Shown: positions 24,181-35,700 of the stretch, piece by piece
How the letters are laid out: every line of letters begins with the position of its first letter
Position numbering within the stretch: position 1 is the first letter of the stretch
Assembly: GCA_949825065.1 (NCBI GenBank)
Contig: OX463856.1
Coordinates: 596,702 to 660,701, forward strand
Length of the DNA: 64,000 nucleotides
Reading direction: 5' to 3'
From: Odontocerum albicorne
Taxonomy: Eukaryota > Arthropoda > Insecta > Trichoptera > Odontoceridae
Position numbers and translations under genes: made by a program
The notes under the pieces: model-generated
Seen by the model: the letters and a program-made list of their open reading frames with translations, nothing else
What the model was told of the DNA's origin: nothing
Databases searched by the model: none

Positions 24181-25544
24181 TTTTTGACGAAAGAATGAAA
24201 TTTATTTATTAATTTTCTCACACATAATAAGAAAAGATACAATAATAACAAAGTAACCATTTTAAAACATACACCACAATAATCATATCAAAATATCTTC
24301 CTGCATTATGCTTCATTTATGGTATATATTCATATGCCGTCGATTAAATAGGATTTCCTGTTAATAGTAAACAATCTGTTACAATTATCAACCTATGTTT
24401 CAGGTCCACTTCAGGTGTCTTCAGAAAGATACAAGTAAAAGCCAGTTATCTCGGGTCACGACAAATCACATACAATTAATCAAAATCCATATAACATAAT
24501 TAGAATGGAACACGAATCCGTAGAAATCGATAAACTTGTTTTTATTTGTCTCGTTTTTAATACATTTTATATGCGTATTACATTTTACTTGTCACATTAA
24601 ATAAATAAATGAATTTATTTCAAAATGTTTTAATGAGTACCTAAACGATTTTAAACAAATAAAATATAAAGGCTAACTCAACGCATGCCACAAAAAAGTA
24701 GATGGGTTTATCATGCAAATAAAATACTTTGCTTAGATCTTTGTTTTATTCAAGAACTTTCCACGTTTAAGGAAAAACTCCTCGTAGGTTCCTGATTAAA
24801 CCTAATGCATACGTCAATCATACGAAAAAACTACATTCATACACATATTGTATATACGAGTATATAGAGGGAGAGACTCGCAACTTTTTTTATGTTTCTT
24901 TTCTCAGATTTGATTTTTTCGATATTTTTGGATGCATTTGACATATTTTTCGTTACTATAAAAATCATATTAGAAAGTACTTTAGTTTCATATTTTTTAA
25001 ACTATTTCGATATTTTTCATGTATTCAACACTTAGAAAAATATTAGGCGTTATGAAATATTTTCAATATTTTTGGACTGTTAAGATAATTTAAGATTTCA
25101 CTGATGGTTTTGGTTAAATTTGACTCATTTTCAATTAATTTACGAAATTTGAAGGTTGCAGTTACGCGTATTAAAAAAATGCGATTTTTTTTATATTTGC
25201 ACTTTTTAAATATGATACTTTGGTAGCATATAACATTTTTGTGATATATTTGAGTGTACTATACATATTTTCGATTTCTTCAACGATATTGTAAAGTGTT
25301 GGACATATTTAAGATGTAATCAAGAGTTTTGAACATTTGAATGTATCTTTGAACATTAATACATTTTTTATCTTTTTGGTAAAAAAATTGTAAATATATT
25401 TGGGTCTTAAGAATAAGTCTTAAGAAAAAATCAAAGAAATGTGCCATCATTTTTCATTTCTTCAATTTTGTTTACGCTAAAACATTTATAATCGAATTAA
25501 GATCACAAAACTAAATTTAATGTATTAAGTTAGATAAAAAGTGT

Positions 25545-25860
25545 ATTCTTAGATGGTTTGGACATGTAGAACGAATTAATGAAAAAAAACTAACAAAACA
25601 AATATACAGTACCGTATTTCAGCCACATCATGAGAAGATAGCCAAATAGCCTGGAGAAACGTGCGGTAGTCGGAAGCGTCGAAGGGACGAGATCTCGAGG
25701 AAGACCTCCAACCAGATGGAGTGAGCTGATCAGGACTGGATCAGGATGGGATCTTTAGATAAATAATAATCTTCAATATCGGAAGCTCTCTGATCGACCC
25801 GGGACAGATGGAAGGAGACCATTAAAAGGACCATCGACGCTGCCGCTATCCTTAGACGGG
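25545..25860 (+). mobile_element. LINE C-terminal tail fragment, duplicate
   Basis: Duplicate of 7930-8245. SVEGTRSRGRPPTRWSELIR is cleaner here and ends at a junction with the opposite-strand LINE at 25865. Confidence 0.65.
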
Positions 25861-25864
25861 TAAT

Positions 25865-26100
25865 TCTATGTGTTACATCTGCTGCACATCCTCCATCGCT
25901 ATGGATGAGTGACCCAAGATACTTAAAGGATTCACAATTTGGTAATGTTTCTCCATCCATTTGCATTACGGGAGTAACAGCATTTGTGTTCTCGAATGGT
26001 AGGTACATATACTCTGTTTTCTTTCTGCTCAGTCACAATCCGTTGTCCTCCAAGATTCTTCTCCACATTTCCAGACTATCTCCAGACTACTAAGTTTATA
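25865..26100 (-). mobile_element. LINE fragment (SFKYLGS region)
   Basis: Minus frame with MYLPFENTNAVTPVMQMDG, then NCESFKYLGSLIHSDGGC, matching the 9.2-9.6 kb copy without its internal duplication and without the 8.5-9.1 kb part. Confidence 0.7.
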
Positions 26101-26339
26101 TGTACCTAATAAATATAGCTGTGCAAGATCACCATTTGTTCTACATACCAATTTACAGAACGAATATCAACGAAGTCTGTCACGCGTGGTACAGAGATAG
26201 TGAACCAACTAAGTGACACTGTAGATAAAGTCTCCGCACCACCTAGCAGTATGAGAAGAGTCCTGGCTGATATTCTCCCTAACGGATACGCTAACTAGAA
26301 GCGCCCTCTGTGTATAACGGGAGAAATCCGTATAATTGA

Positions 26340-26570
26340 AACACGTCGTGGTGTCCCATCTAACACATCGTGGTGTCCCATCTAACACATCGTGGTGTCC
26401 CATCTAACACATCGTGGTGTCCCATCTAACACATCGTGGTGTCCCATCTAACACATCGTGGTGTCTCATCTAACACATCGTGGTGTCCCATCTGACATAT
26501 CGTGGTGTCCCATCTAACACATCGTGGTGTCCCATCTAACACATCGTGGTGTCCCATCTAAATAAATTTA
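26340..26570. repeat. 22-bp minisatellite, about 10 copies
   Basis: Same unit as 9789-10077, dominated by the GGTGTCCC variant, showing independent homogenisation in this copy. Confidence 0.9.
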
Positions 26571-26967
26571 ATACTTCATGAAACATATTTTTGGGAAGAA
26601 TAATTGCAAACGAGACATTTAAACGTTCATGATACATTTGATTAAATTATTTATAATAAAATACAATTAATCATAAATGTACGAACGAATGCTGCAAGGT
26701 GAACATACATTTTTTTTCCATTTAATTGAGTAATATTGGCCAAAGGCTATACATGTATTCAAACTTAACTAATCTAATTTATGTATTGTAACTTTGAACT
26801 AATTTCATTTTAATTTCCTTAATTTTGTTTTTGACACCTACCTGCTACATATAAATAGAAAACAATTAAGTTAACTAATTATTTAGCATATTCGTGTCTA
26901 CTCGTTCAGGCTACTTGAACGATATCACATTCGCTCAGATCTTGGTCCGGTTAATACTGTAGGTGGA

Positions 26968-27170
26968 CTAGTCAGGCAACAGATGATGCTTCGGGAGCCT
27001 GTGCTTGTAACGGAAAGCGAAATCGAACTTACTCTCGTAAGCCCCCAGGAGAGCGATTAGAGGATTGTTGTGGTTCTGTTCGCTTTTATAGAACTTCTCG
27101 GTCAAAGCGAGAATAAAGTGTTTGGAGGGTTTCTTCATGCTGTTCGACGTGAAGTCGGGAGAGGCTTGTT
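26968..27170 (-). CDS. Gene X' last coding exon (duplicate)
   Basis: Exactly 203 nt like the exon at 10464-10666, with the acceptor CATTCTAG and an in-frame TAG. MKKPSKHF, LALTEKFYKSEQ, NPLIALLGAYES and RYKHRLPKHH remain open. The open frame despite substitutions suggests recent or continuing function, though the possible upstream exon nearby is frameshifted. Confidence 0.45.
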
Positions 27171-28231
27171 CTAGAATGGGTGTTGAAAATGATCTCGAAT
27201 CCTTTGTTTTGCACTCGTTTAAGCTTAAGATTTGTGTCGAAATAGGAAATTATTTTTTCCTTTTTCGAATTTCCCTCTTTCCTCTCTACCAACCCCGACA
27301 GAGAGCCGACGTGAAAGTATGTATGTATGAATATAATAAAAAATACGTTTTAGAAATGCTTAACTTGCCTGATATTGGTTTGTATATGATAGATAACTCT
27401 CAACATACCCAAATTGGCGATGCGGACACATTAAATAGCATTGCAGGAAACGCCACTGTCTTTGCCCCCATTTATTTAGGTTTCAGGTAAAAACCACAGA
27501 GAAGGCTCGAAACTTGCAGTCAATCATCGCACGTGTTGGAAATACTACATGTTGTGGGTAAGTAACAATACTCGCACAAGTCTAGCGAGTTCGCGCATTG
27601 TCACCAAACTGACTAATTTACCAGAGACCAGACTTTTATTTCTTTATCGAGGACCACGAGAGTTCCACTCTTGAACCCTAGATGAAAGTCATGCAGCTTA
27701 CGTAATATGTTTGCTTTAAATAATCATGGTATTTTTTTTTTTATTCGTACGTTATTTTATTTTTTTTCATTGGTCAAATTATCTTTTTATTATTGATGAT
27801 GAGTAATCAAAATTATAAGAACGTCCATACAATTCCCACATTAATTTCCTAATCTATGGAATCTCGTTATGCCAGTGTTGCGCAAATATTTTTGCGTACA
27901 CTTCACTATGGAGAAAAAAATAATTTCCATTTACCAACAAGGAACGTGCTACATGACAAGCCAGGTCAGTTTCTGATTGTTTTACTCGGTTACGTATGAT
28001 TTGTTTAATATTCTTTAAATAAAATATGAAGGAAAATAAAATAATTCATTTGGTTCGAAATATTTTGTAAGAATTTTTAATAAAAAAATAATGGTTCATA
28101 CAATTGTTAGATCTAATTTCCATTGCACATTCCCACAGTGGATGTTAAAATATACAGATTGTTCTAATCATTAACTGAAATTTTGTTATAAAATCAAATG
28201 TAAATCTCATATATTTACATCATTTTGCAGC

Positions 28232-29337
28232 TCATGGAGGACAAGTGGAGCAATTTTCTCCGAGGAACTCGCTGATCAGATTCTTGGCGTTGTTGACCGC
28301 CGTCTCGTTCTTGAGCGAACACAGCGACTCGAACATAGAGGACAGTCGGGAGCAGCAGCACCGACTGGTGTTGGCGGACTGCATAAACATGTTCAACGCC
28401 TGAAACATTCAACTTGCGATCAATCATTATACTTGTCGCAATGAAATTCTCGTTCCTTTAAAAACATACACCTTTTGCAATGCTATCAGTAGCTTAGTAT
28501 CGTAATCATAGCAGCATCCTAAAAATCCAGTAGAATTCTCGAGACTCGAGATGTTAGATATATAGTTGATAAAAAAATACCAGAGATTGACTGGGATGAA
28601 GTCTTAAGTGCATTCCCATCTAATCACCCATCCCATTTACGATTATCAAACTGAAATAACCTTAAAGTATTAGACTGATCATTGGAACAGCAGATGGAAA
28701 ACAGAATCGCGGTGAATATTGCATTACTTTAACTCGGATCAAAAAACTTATTATTTCATTGACACACACACATTTTTAATATGTGGATAAATATTTATAA
28801 ACATGTTTAAATACAACCGTGTTTATGGTTAATATTATTATGTAAGAAAGGAAGACATTGTAAAACAGAATAAAATATGTCAGTGAAAAAAAAAATTAAT
28901 TACATGAATTGAACTTGAGTCAATACACCAAAACCTTTACTCTCTAGACAACAGCTTCACTAATCCAGCTGTCATATCTTCAGTCACTGTCTCCATATTT
29001 ATTCTATATCCTGAGTCACTACCTCCGTATTTGATTAAATGTATGTCTTGATTCACTATCTCCACATTTTATCCATACCAACACCAGATGTTTTATTATT
29101 CACTTGCCTATTTTTTTATTAATCCTTAGTATTAAAAAGTTGATAAATATCCTCCTCGTACGTACCTCAGTGTGTTGAGCATTCTCTTCTGACCTGAACA
29201 GTATAGTCTGCAGATTTTTCAGATTAGAGTTTGAGGAAGATCTGCTTTAGTGGGCAGGGTATCAACCGGCCGTACAGGTCCCAGTACTTCTCCCAGTCAA
29301 ACACAAGACCGTTCTCGTAACAGTTGTCTTTGGGTTC
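28232..29337 (-). pseudogene. A': broken A-type gene, last two exons only
   Basis: The last exon (28232-28399, 168 nt) is intact: RCCCSRL, MFESLCSLKNET, ENCSTCPP, TGA. The preceding exon (29166-29337) keeps its acceptor and donor but is 172 nt instead of 222. A 50-nt deletion and a stop directly after KQIFLKL destroy it. Earlier exons are absent before gene B begins. Confidence 0.8.
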
Positions 29338-30234
29338 CTGTCGAAAATATCATTAAATTTTGAAGTAACAAAAACCCTATTTTATAGTAGCGTACTTTAA
29401 TTAATTTTTCTCATTTTATTTACTGATATCTGTGTACAAGCGTCATTTTTTTAAATGGTTGGTGTTTTGAAAAATGGATTGAATTATGATAAAACAAAGA
29501 TGTCTTTTACTAAATACAGTTATTGGTGTATTGCTATTAGATACCTCGTATTATTTTTGTTTATGTATGGTTTTTTAAAAAAATTATATTTATTGTAAAT
29601 ATGCTTTAATTTTCATTAACAAAAAACCTATATTTATGGCCTAGCTGGTGGAGTATTGACATTGAACGAGCAGTTTCAGGTTCATTGTCCGTTCATATCT
29701 AATTTAAGGTGCAAGCTTGAATGTATGTTTCCTTCTTCCTCCTATCCAATCCCCCTCAATGTATAGTAACTGTCTTTACAAGACGAGCGTTCTCTTCGAG
29801 CAGGTGTTGAGAGATTTCTTTACATATTTAATTTACACAAGTTCATTTAAGGTTTACTAGGTCTGACTATTGAACAAACCTCCAAGAGATATCAGATGTG
29901 CACCATAATTATTTATGTTTACAAATGAGCTGATAACAATTACATTTCTCAGATTATAGTATGCTTTCATCTTCTTTTTTTCATCGTTTCATTCCCTTAT
30001 CAATGAATGAATTCCGATTCTCTACTTCTGGGACACCCAACATTTTAGAGCTACGTGCCAAAACTGGTACTGGATAGACTCGGGGACTGCACGTGTATTT
30101 TATTCGTGTGCCTGAAAACGAGGTAACGACTTCCAATTTGTCCTGATCCTATCACTGATTCCTAATTTATATGACCCTGTTGTGTATTGTTTTCGTAATC
30201 TTATCACTATCATCGTAACGACGCTATATCAAGT

Positions 30235-30570
30235 TCACTTATCACTATCGTCCTAATGTCGCTATATCAATTATACTTATCACTATCACCCTAATCTCGC
30301 AAATCAAGTATACTTATCACTATCATCAAGTATACTTATCACTATCATCAAGTATACTTATCAATATCGTCCTAATGTCGTTATATCAAGTATACTTATC
30401 ACTATTGTCCTAATGACGGTGTATCAAGTAAACTTATCACTATCATCCTAATCTCGCTATATCAAGTATACTTTTCACTATCATCAAGTATACTTATCAC
30501 TATCGTCTTAATGTCGCTATATCAAGTATACTTATCACTATCGTCCTAATGTTGCTATATCAACTATACT
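30235..30570. repeat. Minisatellite private to this duplicate
   Basis: Variable units built on ATCAAGTATACTTATCACTA plus TCGTCCTAATGTCGCTAT, some lacking the second half. The matching places at 15180-15200 and 48090-48120 have one unit. Confidence 0.85.
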
Positions 30571-30599
30571 TTTTACTTTCCAATAAGCTGTTTCAAAGC

Positions 30600-30730
30600 G
30601 CCACAAAAGGATACTTTAAGTATCTTACGAGCCCGGAATCGCAGGAGACAAAAATACGACGACACCTAGAATCGTACCCAGCACCTTTGATTTGTGAGCC
30701 GACCGACTTAACCGCTGGACCAGGATAGTA
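30600..30730 (-). repeat. tRNA-derived SINE, duplicate copy
   Basis: Orthologous to the SINE at 15230-15355 by position in the duplicated block, with TGGTCCAGCGGTTAAGTCGG as the A box. Confidence 0.6.
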
Positions 30731-31299
30731 GGTAAATTCTTACATAGATGTATTTATTGAATATAAATACAATTTGCATTATATTTGTGTCCTATTACAA
30801 ACATCTCTGAATAAAAAATTAAAAGTATTATCTTTATTTCACTATAACATATATTAAAAATATATGTGTGTATACGAGGATACGTTGTTTTCTTTATAAT
30901 TTGTATCTTTATATGATACTTTAATTGTATAATTAAAGGTCACATTTCAATAAGATTTTTTTACAACTATTTTTTTTCCTGCTGAAAACCTAAATCAGGT
31001 CAGTATTATTTAACTACGTTTTTTTATAATTTCCTTCATAATTAATTAAAACACATATCGCGTGTCCCCTGAACCCGCGGACTGGGTCTGCGGGTTCAGG
31101 GTTGGCCATGCCTGCTCTATTTCTACCTTATATTTTTTGAGAACGGTTATTTATTTGTTTTATACTACAATTCAAACATTTTATATCGTAAAATATGCCG
31201 TGAATTAAAACAGTATAATGCATGGCATCTAATTTATTGACGGCTTCTTGGTTCCAGTACAGGTTTTGAAAAATAATTTTTATCCTTTACATCTATATC

Positions 31300-31690
31300 C
31301 CGTTAGCAAAGTCTGCATGTTTCACTCTATCGATTCAACGTGGAGTCCGACAAGGTTGTATTTTGTCACCTAGGTTATTCAATATATATTCTGATATAGT
31401 TTTCAAGGAAGCACTATATAACTCTTGAATCTGGGGGTCAAAGTGAGTGGTGTATGCGTCAATAACATCAGGTACGCAGATGATGGGGTTGTTCTGGTAG
31501 ACAGTATTGACGGCCTTCAAACGCTTATAGATAGAATTAATGGAGCCGGTGTGAGGCTGGGGCTGAACATGAACGTGAGTAAAACTAAGTTAGTGATGTT
31601 TGGCCGGCAGGATCACGCAGGAACACGCCATGCATTGAGCGGTGCTGATATAGAGAGAGTGGAAAAAAATAAATTCCTACCTCCTTTACC
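31300..31690 (+). mobile_element. LINE RT fragment with YADD box
   Basis: Open segment 31425-31697 reads NNIRYADDGVVLVDSIDGLQ and LGLNMNVSKTKLVMFGRQDH, the RT active site and following block. It ends abruptly at the mariner fragment. Confidence 0.8.
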
Positions 31691-31905
31691 TCCCTGAAGC
31701 TGCACATGGGTGGAAAAAGGTTTTCAATCGACGAGGAGGTAAGGGAGGAGGTGGAGAAGTGGACGGAGGGGTTGGCGTGAAACTACTTCGAGGAAGCCAT
31801 CAAAAAGTTAATACCCGCTTCACCACCTGCATTGAGAGGAATGGCGACTATGTCGAAAAATGGCTTACATATCTACTACGGTAACCACGTAATTTTTTTG
31901 TTTAA
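31690..31905 (+). mobile_element. Mariner transposase C-terminal fragment
   Basis: LHMGGKRFSIDEEVREEVEKW, then NYFEEAIKKLI, and after a frameshift CIERNGDYVEK. This is the usual last 70 or so residues of a mariner transposase. It marks the right border of the 22.2-31.7 kb duplicate. Confidence 0.8.
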
Positions 31906-31978
31906 ATAATAAAAGTTGTAACCTTCAAAAATTCAGTACACTTACTTTCTGGATATGCCTCGTACGTTTCGATCTAAC

Positions 31979-32029
31979 AATTCGATCTTACCACCGTTAT
32001 GTTCCACATAACGGTGGTAGGATCGAATT
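31979..32029. repeat. 51-bp near-perfect palindrome, seed of the 60-bp satellite
   Basis: Arms AATTCGATC-T-TACCACCGTTATG and CATAACGGTGGTA-G-GATCGAATT pair with a five-base loop TTCCA and one mismatch. The right arm plus loop is the unit amplified about 20 times at 58500-59700, where flanking DNA also matches. Confidence 0.85.
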
Positions 32030-32629
32030 ATACATTCTTAGGGATCTACCGACCAATTTGCTAACCGATCTGGTGGCGACAAAATACAGTTTTTCTGCAT
32101 TCGAAGTTTTCTATGAAAGTACTAGCCACTTGCTGAGATGTTTTATAAACACTACACACATACATATCATATATTTTACTTTATTTGATTTATTGCAATG
32201 GTCTTTTATCGACCATTAAAAAAGGTTATATAAGTAAAATTCAAATGTTTAAAGTACGCACGGTTAGTTTATTACAAAAATTTTAAGTGCGCACGTTTAT
32301 AAAAACTTGTCACGAAAGTTATTAATATTTACATGAATCATTTAAAAAAATACATCAAAAATCATTACACGCGTACAGCTTTTAAATGCATTAAGACCAA
32401 ATATGACTTAAAATACTTTCGAACGATTTTACATAGAAGTTTTTGTACAAGAAGAGAAAACACGACAAATGGAATGTATTGTACGGATTATCGGAGAAAC
32501 AGAAATGATTATTTTATCGTCCCGCTGTTTATTTACGGAATGAGGCCATTTCAAGACATTATTACTCTCAATACTTTCTTCTCGTTCTTTAAAAGCTTCA
32601 TGAATTATCAGATCTGGTTGTCAGGTGAC

Positions 32630-32797
32630 TTAATGGTGTTCGTCAGAACAGTCCTCCCGCAGAGATTGCTTGATGAAGGCATCCATATTGTTGTACGCAG
32701 TCTGGTTACTGGCAAGACAGTAGTTTCGCATCCTATTGCCGAGAGTGCCGCAACAGCACCGTTTCAACTTGCGCGATTTCGCGAAAATGTTCAACAT
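32630..32797 (-). CDS. Gene B last exon (RCCC box)
   Basis: 168 nt with TAA stop, acceptor TTATTTCAG. Reads MLNIFAKSRKLKRCCCGTL and ends LREDCSDEHH. An AATAAA on the minus strand about 100 bases downstream (near 32526) can serve as poly(A) signal. Nearly identical copy at 60297-60464. Confidence 0.88.
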   Translation of the reverse strand: MLNIFAKSRKLKRCCCGTLGNRMRNYCLASNQTAYNNMDAFIKQSLREDCSDEHH

Positions 32798-35700
32798 CTG
32801 AAATAAGAAGCACATGTATTGTCTCAAGATTGAATTGAAAATCTTTTGCCTGTATTTCTATAACCATTTTGATTAAACAGAATGATTTAACACTTAAATA
32901 TGTAAAATTTAACGCGTAAAATAAAATAAAAGTGGCAGGCCTTTTTCGCTTTATAAAAGCATTATCAAACTGTTATTTTTATGTATAGAATTTTTCGATA
33001 ATGAACGTTAAACTATTCTGTTTATAAATATAAATATCAAATCAATTTCCCTAAAAACTAAATACATCACATTGAGCATCTCTACAAGAACTCAAGCACC
33101 TACAAATACATCACATTTAGCATCTCTACAAGAACTCAAGCACCTACAAATACATCACATTTAGCATCTCTACAAGAACTCAAGCACCTACAAATACATC
33201 ACATTTAGCATCTCTACAAGAACTCAAGCACCTACAAATACATCACATTGAGCATCTCTACAAGAACTCAAGCACCTACAAATACATCACATTTAGCATC
33301 TCCACAAGAACTCAAGCACCTACAAATACATCACATTTAGCATCTCTACAAGAACTCTACCACCTATAAATAAATACATAACACTGCACACTTGTTCACC
33401 CATGGCTGACTGTAGTTGTGTTTCTTTGGAAAGGGTTGATAGTACAATATAAAGTATCTCGGAGTTTATGTTGATCAGGTCCTTCGTTGAAAGGTCCATA
33501 TTAACACTTGAGCACAAAAATCAGAAAACTAGGATACATATTCCGTATGATTCGTAATGGGTTCAGTAAAAATATTCTTAAAGTATATACTTCACCTTAT
33601 GTCAGTCAGCACTTTCCTACGGTATGTCAGTTTGGGAGGGATGCACCTTAACCCAAAAGCACATATTGCAGGTTTCCCAAAAATTGATTGTGAAAGTAAT
33701 TAAAAAAACTTCCTGCCCGGTATCCCACGGTGGAGCTTTTCAGAGTGTATCGGGTCCTGAACATAGACAATTTGCATCTCAAATTCATTCTCGGGCACTA
33801 CCATCGAGAGGAAGAGAAGATGCAGACTCAGCAGACACACATGACACGCATGGCAACTAATGAAATGTTCACCATCGCTAGAGTTAAAACGTCTTTTGCC
33901 CAAAAGCAATTTGCTTATTTGGCTCCCATGACGTACAATGGCGTGCCGAATTCAATAAAGATAAAGGAAGGAAAACCATTTAGACAGTCGATCGGAGCGT
34001 GGTTGTTATTGCGACAGGATTTTGAGTACTTGGGCTTTCAGGATGAATGACATGTGGAAATGATGTGTGGAAAAGATTTGTGTGGGCTCTTGGGTGTGGG
34101 TTTCTTCTTGTTGTTTTGATTTTTGTGTTAATTTGTATTAATATGATTGTGTGCGGTATATTATGGAATGAAAATTTTTGGTTTTATTTTTGTTTCATTT
34201 TTGGTTTTACTGTTGTTTTTATTCTTATGATTGTGTGCGGTATATTATGGGATGAACAAGTTTGGTCTTTCTGGAGTGATGATGTGTGAAGAGTTTGATT
34301 CCGCATGATGTTTCCAGTTGTAATTGAGTGTCACTGTTTGTCAGGTTGATGAGAACGTGCAACGGGGTTTTGTTTTTGTGTAATCAAAAATCGGAAAGAA
34401 AAATCGATTTATTTTTTCATGCTACATATCCTCAGTGAGATACAAGCAAAAGCCTAGTTTACTGGGGACACGACAAATGAAAGGCTACAAACCCAGATCC
34501 ATTAAAATAATGTATGTCCAAATTAAATTACCTGTTGTTTTTTCGCAAATTATGTATACTCGTATTTCTTGTCATGTGTAATAATAAATAAATAAATAAA
34601 ATTAACAAATATTTTTTTTTCCTAAGTTCAGTTTTCTGCTTAATTCTAAAGATAAAAACAATTTCCAAATATAACACCAAATGACGGAGTAATTGTTCAA
34701 AAATCAGGACTTTTTTATTGTAGTATGCTTTCGTTTTATACAAAGAGACCACATTGTCTTTGGCCCCATTCATCGAACCTTCGGGTTTTATTGTAGTATG
34801 CTTTCGTTTTATACAAAGAGACCACATTGTCTTTGGCCCCATTCATCGAACCTTCGGGTTTTATTGTAGTATGCTTTCGTTTTATATAAAGATACCACAT
34901 TGTATTTGGCCTCATTCATCGAACCTTCGAGTTTTATTGTAGTATAGTTTAGTTTTATACAAAGAGACCACATTGTCTTTGGCCCCATTCATCGAACCTT
35001 CTGGTTTTATTGTAGTATGCTTTCGTTTTATATAAAGATACCACATTGTATTTGGCCTCATTCATCGAACCTTCGGGTTTTATTGTAGTATAGTTTAGTT
35101 TTATACAAAGAGATCACATTGTCTTTGGCTCCATTCATCGAACCTTCGGGTTTTATTGTAGTATGGTTTAGTTTTATACAAAGATACCACATTGTCTTTG
35201 GCCCCATTCATCGAACCTTCGGGTTTTATTGTAGTATGGTTTAGTTTTATACAAAGATACCACATTGTCTTTGGCCCCATTCATCGAACCTTCGGGTTTT
35301 ATTGTAGTATGCTTTCGTTTCATACAAAGAGACTACATTGTATTTGGCCTCATTCATCGAACCTTCTGGTTTTATTGTAGTATGGTTTAGTTTTATACAA
35401 AGAGACCACATAGTATTTGGCCCCATTCATCGAACCTTCGGTTTTTATTGCAGTATGCTTTCGTTTTATACAAAAAGACCACATTGTCTTGGGCCCCATT
35501 CATCAAACCTTAGGGTTTTATTGTAGTATGCTTTCATTTTATATAAAAATACCACATTGTTTTTATAGTATGATTTAGTTTTATACAAAGAGACTACATT
35601 GTCTTTGGCCCCATTCAGCGAACCTTCGGGTTTTATTGGAGTATGGTTTAGTTTTATTCTTGCCTCTTTGTGATACCTCCGTAGCCTAGTTTGTAGAACA

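Larger units (their letters stand above)
22190..31690. repeat. Segmental duplication block, copy 2
   Basis: Aligns in order with 1-2160, 6460-11340 and 12860-16260. It lacks the 5.5-6.3 kb satellite and the 68-bp array expansion but gains a 30.2-30.6 kb minisatellite. It carries exon X' and the broken A' exons. Confidence 0.85.

Noticed and set aside
24190..24260. MVTLLLLYLFLLC followed by GTGAGA as a candidate leader exon for gene A
   Set aside because: Hydrophobic and phase-compatible, but too short, lacks a basic start and lies in an AT-rich retroelement-like stretch whose duplicate at 6550 has no ATG.
32333..32806. 157-codon plus-strand open frame, similar frame at 60000-60221
   Set aside because: It overlaps the 3' flank and last exon of gene B on the other strand. 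The duplicate has an early stop, and the differences are mostly amino-acid changing, so there is no sign of selection.
34754..35526. Three 62-codon plus frames MSLAPFIEPSGF
   Set aside because: All are the same 73-bp satellite unit translated.
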